From Clostridium sp. K4410.MGS-306 (GTDB lineage Bacteria; Cyanobacteriota; Vampirovibrionia; Gastranaerophilales; Gastranaerophilaceae), in assembly GCA_000980375.1 (NCBI GenBank), contig LARD01000009.1:124001-188000 (forward strand): a DNA stretch of 64,000 nt, read 5' to 3'. This document shows, piece after piece, positions 58,542 through 64,000 of the stretch. The notes beneath the pieces are model-generated. The model worked only from the letters and a program-made list of their open reading frames with translations. It was not told where the DNA came from and did no database searches. How positions within the stretch are numbered: position 1 is the first letter of the stretch; each line of letters begins with the position of its first letter. A program made the position numbers and the translations under genes.

Positions 58542-59371
58542 TGGATACACTAAAGTTTGTAACAGCAGGACAGCCGATATGCAACGGAACAGCCGGCTAT
58601 AAAAGAGCCTTCGAAATACTGGAAGAACTGGGCTTGGACGGTATGGAGCTGGAGTTTGTTCACGGCGTCAGAATGACAGAGGCCAATCAAAACCTCGTGC
58701 GAGATATCGTAAAAGAAAAAAATATGGTAATCACTGCACACGGGCCTTATTATATAAACTTGAACTCTAAAGAAGATGAAAAAATAGAAGCCAGCGTTAA
58801 AAGAATACTTGATACAGCACGCATGGGCCAGAGCCTTGGTGCGTTTTCCGTAACTTATCACGCTGCTTTTTATATGGGTAAATCATCTAAAGAAGTCTCT
58901 GAGCGTGTTCATAAATCAATGGAAGAAATATGCACTGTTCTTGATGAAGAAAAACTCGATATCTGGGTCCGTCCAGAAACAACAGGAAAACCCACTCAAT
59001 GGGGGAACCTTGAAGAAATAGTGGAATTGTCAAAAAACTTTAAACAGGTTTTGCCGTGTGTTGATTTTTCTCATCTTCACGCACGTACAAACGGCCTTTA
59101 CAACACGTACGACGAGTTTTGCGCAATATTTGATACCATTGGCACAGAGCTTGGCGATTATGCTCTCAATAATTTTCACGCACATATTGCAGGCATAGAA
59201 TACGGTGAAAAAGGCGAGAAAAAACACCTTCTGCTTGAAGAAAGTGATATGAATTATAAAGACCTTTTAAAAGCATTCAAAAAATTTGATGTCAAAGGCG
59301 TTGTTGTGTGCGAAAGCCCGATTATGGAAAAAGATGCTGTAATATTAAAAGAATTTTATAACAGTTTGTAA
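58541..59371 (+). CDS. AP-endonuclease-2/xylose-isomerase-like TIM barrel protein
   Basis: 276 residues. Metal ligand phrases: D-G-M-E-L-E-F near 34-40, T-A-H-G-P-Y near 66, V-T-Y-H-A-A near 103, R-P-E-T-T-G near 143, D-F-S-H-L-H near 178, F-H-A-H-I-A-G near 213, and C-E-S-P near 256. The set resembles endonuclease IV-type zinc sites, though such sequences also serve as sugar isomerases. ATG overlaps the formyltransferase stop (TAATG), so translation is coupled. DNA repair or sugar isomerase role remains open. Confidence 0.75.
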   Translation: MDTLKFVTAGQPICNGTAGYKRAFEILEELGLDGMELEFVHGVRMTEANQNLVRDIVKEKNMVITAHGPYYINLNSKEDEKIEASVKRILDTARMGQSLGAFSVTYHAAFYMGKSSKEVSERVHKSMEEICTVLDEEKLDIWVRPETTGKPTQWGNLEEIVELSKNFKQVLPCVDFSHLHARTNGLYNTYDEFCAIFDTIGTELGDYALNNFHAHIAGIEYGEKGEKKHLLLEESDMNYKDLLKAFKKFDVKGVVVCESPIMEKDAVILKEFYNSL

Positions 59372-59459
59372 TATATCTTAACAAAAAGCCAAAAACCATG
59401 CAATTTTTTAGGTTTCCGGGTTTTCATGAGACTAAATCAAGATATAAGGAAGCAAAATA

Positions 59460-59936
59460 GTGGTTGGCAGTGTAAATACGGCATCCATCACCCCCGAAAC
59501 AGCCGTAAAAAGTACAAAAGATAGAAATAATAATCAAAATACTTCATCCTTAAAAACAAGGGATTTACCTTTTGATAGTGTTGAATTCAAAAGTGCAGAA
59601 AAAAATCGCCAAAAAGAAGACCTTAAAACAGGAGGGATTTTTGCACTTGTCACAGCCTTGACTATTGGTATACTTGCAAGAAAACCTAAAGTCAAGGCAC
59701 TTGTTCGTGTGTCAAAAGACAATCCGAATCTTAAACGATATCTTGCAATAGACCTTTTGAACAGCCATCTTAAAGATGGTACAAAACTCTCCTATGATGC
59801 AACAAAGCAGCAGATTAAAAAGGTTTATAAACAACTTGCTGTCAAATTTCACCCTGACAAATGCAAATCCGAAGATAAAGAAAAAGTGGAAAATATCTTT
59901 AAAGATATAGTGGGAGCATATACTCAACTTAAATAA
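59460..59936 (+). CDS. Membrane-anchored protein with C-terminal J domain (GTG start)
   Basis: 158 residues; AAGGAAG precedes the GTG. N-terminus polar, with P-F-D-S-V-E-F-K-S near 39-47, membrane segment (about 61-76, T-G-G-I-F-A-L-V-T-A-L-T-I-G-I-L), basic loop, then a J domain at the C-terminus (about 100-158): Q-I-K-K-V-Y-K-Q-L-A-V-K-F-H-P-D-K-C-K with the H-P-D motif and I-F-K-D-I-V-G-A-Y. Should recruit DnaK to the membrane. Companion of the next gene, which has a matching J domain. Confidence 0.8.
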   Translation: MVGSVNTASITPETAVKSTKDRNNNQNTSSLKTRDLPFDSVEFKSAEKNRQKEDLKTGGIFALVTALTIGILARKPKVKALVRVSKDNPNLKRYLAIDLLNSHLKDGTKLSYDATKQQIKKVYKQLAVKFHPDKCKSEDKEKVENIFKDIVGAYTQLK

Positions 59937-60024
59937 GCCTGTATAAAAATTTTTGCTTATAGCAATATTTTATTACCTTTTAACTTTATATATATAATGT
60001 GCAATGGAAATTGAAAGGTCTTAT

Positions 60025-62562
60025 ATGACAGAAAAATTCAACATAGGTAGTGTTCAAAATAGTTTAATAAAACAATTAGAAAATAAAGTAAATAACAATC
60101 CCAACCAAATAAATACCAAAACACCTGATATGCCTAATGATAAGGTTGAATTGTCGACTAAAAAAGACGAGAACAAATCTTTATACAAAAAAATTGCACT
60201 CGCTGCTGCAGCTGTTCTTGCTGTTGCAGGCACAGTAGTTTATGTAAAAAAACATCCTGACAAAGCAGACGATGTAATAAAACAGGGCAAACAAAAAATA
60301 GAAGAAGCTGAAAAAGAAGCAAAAAAAGCGGTAGAAGAAAAAACAGAAAAAACAAAAAAGGTTGCAGAAGAAAAAGCCGCAAAAGCAAAAGAAAAAGCAA
60401 AAATCGCCAGAGAAGAACAAAAGGCGATTGCCGAAAAGAAACGTTTGGAAGAAATTTATCAGCGTGATATAAAACAGGTAAATGAAATCTTGTCTGATGC
60501 CATTGGAAAAACAGATGACGAGGTGGCAGGCCTTTTGCGGGAAAAATACAATGAAGAAATTCTTGGCCCATCATTTAATATTAAAAGAGCCTTGATATAT
60601 AACAAAAATATTGCAGCAGAAGTACTTATAGAAAAAGCTGGCTCTGTGAAAGATCCTGTGGAAAAAGAACGCCTTCTCTCTAAAGCCGTTGATTTTGTAC
60701 AAGAAGAAATAAGCCCTAGCAATGAAAGTGCCAATTTTGAAAAATTGGAAGAAATAAAATTACAACTTAAAAATCTATATAAAACAGAAGGTGTCGAATT
60801 CAAATCAAAAGATACCATAATAAAAACTATTGTCGAAAAATCAAATAAAATATTTAATCAAACAGATGAGGCCAAAAATCTCAAAGAAGCACTGGGGTCA
60901 GAAGCGGATTATTCACTTTACAAAAAACTCTGTGAAAAAAGTAAAAACTATGAAAATGTTTGGCACGAAAAAACAGACCCGATGGTATTGCTTGCTTATA
61001 CAGATTTAAAACGTGACAAATCAATCAATGTTTTCTTGCACGATATTCTCCCTAAGCTGATTAAAGAAGAAAAAAATATCGTTAAACAAGAAGACCTCTA
61101 TTTCAAATATTTGAATGTAACAAGAGAATATACAAACGGTAATAAACATACAAATGAAAGTTTTGATATCCTGAATGAAATGAATGAGCTGTTCTACAAA
61201 AAAGAGGTAAAACTCCCCAAAGGCGACTCATTAAAATACAAGGAAGAAATCCAATCACAGCTTAAAGAAACAATGGATGAATTTATCTTCAAAAAATTTG
61301 ATTTACCTTCAATAAACACTGATGAAGAAAAAATGGCACTTGCAAAAAGAGTTATTAACCGCTCAAATGGAATTATCTTTTATCTTCTCCCTGACCAGGT
61401 TAAAACATCGCATATAACAGAAGCGCTTGTAAAAATGGGTAGACAGAACAAAAATGAAAAATATATAGAAAATGCAATTGATCTGGCAATGTCCAAAAAT
61501 GAGAAAAAACATGCCTCAGAATTAATCAATGATATCTTAAATAAAGATGAAGATATTTCAGCAGGTTTGAAAGACAAATTAATCAAAATTCGCGAAGATT
61601 TTAAAACAGCTTCTAAAAAAGCCGCTGAAGAAATTTCTGCTTCAATCAAATCAAAATCACTTGAACAAGCGTTTGAAACCTTTACATCAAGACCTGAAAC
61701 TAAAGAAGCAATAAAAGAATTTGCACAAAAAACAGGCAATTCTGAAGCTCAAATTATTGAAAAAATGCAGCAAGGAGACGGTGAAACAATTAGAAGGATT
61801 GTTAAAAAATCTATTAACAATACCAACGCTGAAAAATGGATGTCTGATTTAAAATCAACACCTGTTTGGGATGATGTTATCACTTATCTTGATAAAGTGG
61901 ACGATATTGTAAAAGATAAAGTAGAACTTGAATACCTTCAAAATATAAGACTGCGCGCTTTAGCCGCAAATGTCCAAACAACAAAAGCTGCGTATCCTGA
62001 AAAATCAGAAGGCTATAGAGAAATCTTAAGATCTCATGTTACAAATATGCTCTATGGCAAAGATATGAACGGCAAACTTGCACAAGAAAACATAGACGAA
62101 AATGCTGTTAATAAAATAACAAATTATTTAGAAACGCTGGTCTGGGTTCCTGTACCTGAGACAACAATGTATAGTGCAATAGAAAGAATCCTTGAAAAAC
62201 CCTACGGACTTTCTGAAAATACAATAAATGCACTTAAAACCAAAATGGAAGAAATAAAAACCCGTTTGAAAATCAAAACAGAAGAAGACTATTATGATGA
62301 ATTCTTCAACAGATTCAAAAGCGGAAAATCAGGCGGTGCAGGCAGAGCTTCTTCTAAACTCACAAAAGAAACGGCTATAGACACTCTTAACAAATACATA
62401 GAAGGCGATAAATTGAAAGCTGACTCTACAAAAGCGCAAATCAAAGCCGCATACAGACGTCTTGCTCTTAAATATCACCCAGATACTTGTAAAGAAGCTG
62501 ACAAAGCTGCCTACGAAGAAATCTTTAAAGAAATCGGCGAAGCTTACGGCGCGTTGAGATAA
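60025..62562 (+). CDS. Long coiled-coil membrane protein with C-terminal J domain
   Basis: 845 residues from the ATG at 60025 (GAAAGG upstream); ATG at 60004 rejected. N-terminal polar part with N-D-K-V-E-L-S-T near 40, a membrane segment about 55-72, a Lys/Glu/Ala coiled coil (about 80-150), a long helical body, then a J domain (about 775-845): T-K-A-Q-I-K-A-A-Y-R-R-L-A-L-K-Y-H-P-D-T-C-K and E-I-G-E-A-Y-G. The J domains here and in the previous gene are similar, so one derives from the other. DnaK targeting is likely; the helical body is of unknown function. Confidence 0.8.
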   Translation: MTEKFNIGSVQNSLIKQLENKVNNNPNQINTKTPDMPNDKVELSTKKDENKSLYKKIALAAAAVLAVAGTVVYVKKHPDKADDVIKQGKQKIEEAEKEAKKAVEEKTEKTKKVAEEKAAKAKEKAKIAREEQKAIAEKKRLEEIYQRDIKQVNEILSDAIGKTDDEVAGLLREKYNEEILGPSFNIKRALIYNKNIAAEVLIEKAGSVKDPVEKERLLSKAVDFVQEEISPSNESANFEKLEEIKLQLKNLYKTEGVEFKSKDTIIKTIVEKSNKIFNQTDEAKNLKEALGSEADYSLYKKLCEKSKNYENVWHEKTDPMVLLAYTDLKRDKSINVFLHDILPKLIKEEKNIVKQEDLYFKYLNVTREYTNGNKHTNESFDILNEMNELFYKKEVKLPKGDSLKYKEEIQSQLKETMDEFIFKKFDLPSINTDEEKMALAKRVINRSNGIIFYLLPDQVKTSHITEALVKMGRQNKNEKYIENAIDLAMSKNEKKHASELINDILNKDEDISAGLKDKLIKIREDFKTASKKAAEEISASIKSKSLEQAFETFTSRPETKEAIKEFAQKTGNSEAQIIEKMQQGDGETIRRIVKKSINNTNAEKWMSDLKSTPVWDDVITYLDKVDDIVKDKVELEYLQNIRLRALAANVQTTKAAYPEKSEGYREILRSHVTNMLYGKDMNGKLAQENIDENAVNKITNYLETLVWVPVPETTMYSAIERILEKPYGLSENTINALKTKMEEIKTRLKIKTEEDYYDEFFNRFKSGKSGGAGRASSKLTKETAIDTLNKYIEGDKLKADSTKAQIKAAYRRLALKYHPDTCKEADKAAYEEIFKEIGEAYGALR

Positions 62563-63675
62563 TCATTCAATTAGCGCGGGTTGATTATGATTCTTCAAAG
62601 CATCATCAACCACACACGGCTCGGGAATCTGCTTGGCATTTTTGGCACCAAGCTCTGTCAACCTTTCGCACTGTCTTATTACATTGTCTCTGCCCATGAG
62701 CTTTGTCATAGCTTTTGACAGGTTTGTTTGTACACCGTTAAGGTCTTTTACCATGTCTGCAAATTTGTCTATCATCTTTCCTGCAAGACCGGCAATTTCC
62801 TGTGCGTTTTTGTTCTGGCGGTTGACCATATTAAAACTGTTAATGATTTTTAATGCTGCAAGAAGCGTTGACGGAGACACAGGCATGATTTTGTTTTTCC
62901 ACGCAAGCTCCCAGAGCTCTCCATTTTCAGCAAAAAGCATTGCATAGCAGCTCTCAACCGGTATAAACATCAATACATACTCGGGTGAAGCAAACTCTTC
63001 TATTTCAAAATACTCACGCTTTGCCAGTCCTGATATGTGCGTTTTTACAGAATCTTTGAACTGTTTCAGGGCAAATTGTGCTTCGTCTTCGTTTTGTGCA
63101 TTTATATAGGCATCATAAGAGGCAAGAGATGTTTTTGCGTCAATAAATACAGCCTTGTTGTCCGGCAGAAAAATAGTTGCATCAGGTTTTTTAGAGCCGA
63201 ATCCTGTTTGCGTGTCATACTCTTCGCCTTTTCTCAAACCCGAAAGCTCAAGCACTTTTTCAAGAATAAGCTCGCCCCACTTGCCTTGTTTCATGTTGTC
63301 GCCTTTTAATGCAGAAGCAAGAGTGTTTGTGTCGTTAGAGATTTTTGCTCCTGTCTCAATAACCTCTTTAATGTGCATATCCAGTTTTGCACCCTGTTCA
63401 ATATTATATGTGGATTGCTTTTTCAGCTCTTCAAATTTTTCTTTAAACGGTTCTAAAATTTCAGTAATTCTTTCCTTCGACATGTTGGAAAAATCCTGAG
63501 TCGTTTCTTTAAAAATTTTGTTTGACAGATTTTCAAACTGCAGCTGCATTTTTTCATAAATATCTGAATAAGCGGATTCTACAGCAGCGTGTTGTTTTTG
63601 CTGTATATTTTTCATAACAAAAAAAGTAACAACCGCACCTAAAACCAAACCTGTTATAAACAAAATAATTTCCAT
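62563..63675 (-). CDS. rmuC: DNA recombination protein RmuC
   Basis: 370 residues. N-terminal anchor (about 4-22), coiled coil (about 25-100), then a restriction-enzyme-like domain with G-D-N-M-K-Q-G-K-W-G-E-L-I-L near 128-141, P-D-A-T-I-F-L-P near 166-173 and V-F-I-D-A-K-T-S near 178-185. Full length. RmuC limits inversions/recombination in E. coli. Its 3' end abuts the 3' end of the J-domain gene. The start follows GGGAGATAT. Confidence 0.92.
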   Translation of the reverse strand: MEIILFITGLVLGAVVTFFVMKNIQQKQHAAVESAYSDIYEKMQLQFENLSNKIFKETTQDFSNMSKERITEILEPFKEKFEELKKQSTYNIEQGAKLDMHIKEVIETGAKISNDTNTLASALKGDNMKQGKWGELILEKVLELSGLRKGEEYDTQTGFGSKKPDATIFLPDNKAVFIDAKTSLASYDAYINAQNEDEAQFALKQFKDSVKTHISGLAKREYFEIEEFASPEYVLMFIPVESCYAMLFAENGELWELAWKNKIMPVSPSTLLAALKIINSFNMVNRQNKNAQEIAGLAGKMIDKFADMVKDLNGVQTNLSKAMTKLMGRDNVIRQCERLTELGAKNAKQIPEPCVVDDALKNHNQPALIE

Positions 63676-63781
63676 AAATATCTCCCGTTTTGATAATTAT
63701 ATATTAGCATAACAATGTAACAGAGTTGTATTTTGTAAAAAAAACAATATAATATTAGTATTATTGACCGGAGGCAGGAAC

Positions 63782-64000
63782 GTGAATAATAGACGCTGGT
63801 ATGACAAACACAGAGAAACAAGGGTTGCTTTAGACCTGTTAAAAAATCTGCATTCAACAATACAAAGCAAACTTTCAAACGATATTATAAACGTTGCCAG
63901 TGCAATAAAAACAGTGCACAGAGAAAATGATACTGCACCCTTGAGTATAGGGCTCGAAAGAGTGCTTGGCCTCTATCAAACAAACAAAGGCCGCCGCTGG
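63782..64000 (+). CDS. Unknown protein, C-terminus beyond window (GTG start)
   Basis: 73 residues visible: V-N-N-R-R-W-Y-D-K-H-R-E-T-R-V-A-L-D-L-L-K-N-L, then a helical region with S-N-D-I-I-N-V-A-S-A-I. Ends at the window edge without stop. GGAGG lies 5 nt upstream of the GTG, and TATAAT at 63748-63753 marks a promoter. Not recognised. Confidence 0.65.
   Translation, partial: MNNRRWYDKHRETRVALDLLKNLHSTIQSKLSNDIINVASAIKTVHRENDTAPLSIGLERVLGLYQTNKGRRW

Overview
The window is 64 kb of AT-rich bacterial chromosome read with the standard code (TAA, TGA and TAG all act as stops). Housekeeping genes (enolase, Era, RF1, RsmD, RmuC, pabA/pabBC, two leucine tRNAs) surround a resident phage-like element. 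Envelope genes (a TonB-type C-terminal domain, a prepilin peptidase, LemA/TPM) point to a diderm. A DUF1822-like protein beside a sigma-like gene and a DUF512 radical-SAM protein point towards the cyanobacterial lineage. My best guess is a non-photosynthetic relative such as Vampirovibrionia/Gastranaerophilales ('Melainabacteria'). This is inferred from gene content only.

Layout. 1-3072: a ZorA/MotA-like membrane protein cut by the window edge, pabA and a pabB-pabC fusion. 3091-30400: a siphophage-like element, almost wholly on the minus strand. From right to left it holds a tail cassette 2 (chaperone with -1 frameshift, cargo gene, tape measure, distal-tail/hub fusion); a head module (portal, scaffold, capsid, connectors, tail tube, TerS, TerL); a tail cassette 1 (second frameshifting chaperone, a + strand array of six cargo genes, second tape measure); then NlpC/P60-like protein, tail tip, fibres and lysis genes. 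No integrase, replication gene or capsid protease is visible. 30510-31442: HdeD-like membrane protein and a small XRE regulator. 31583-43926: enolase, a zinc-ribbon/P-loop/helical-repeat protein, a sigma-like/DUF1822-anti-sigma pair, Era, ZIP, RF1 and RsmD. 44005-64000: a HExxH protein, class II aldolase, a group 3-type sigma factor, prepilin peptidase, DUF512, a PadR-like regulator, an Ogt-GNAT fusion, several lineage-type proteins with a disordered N-terminus and one membrane segment, two tRNA-Leu genes, LemA/NTase/TPM, a formyltransferase plus AP-endonuclease-like gene, two membrane-anchored C-terminal J-domain proteins, RmuC and a partial gene.

The most unusual system is the seven-member 'FSDG' family (my label): secreted proteins of about 175 residues carried by the phage element. 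Six lie in a tandem + strand array at 11862-15771. A seventh lies at 28576-29100, in the equivalent place (between chaperone and tape measure) of the other tail cassette. All seven have a -10 box (TATAAT or TATACT) 5-6 nt before the start codon and no Shine-Dalgarno sequence, so they should be transcribed independently as leaderless mRNAs. The array spacers are decaying copies of the 5' end of the tape-measure gene, which shows how the array grew. The element also has duplicated promoter/operator blocks, intrinsic terminators between modules with a repeated motif next to them, and a second cargo operon (LprI-like) that uses the same leaderless promoter design.
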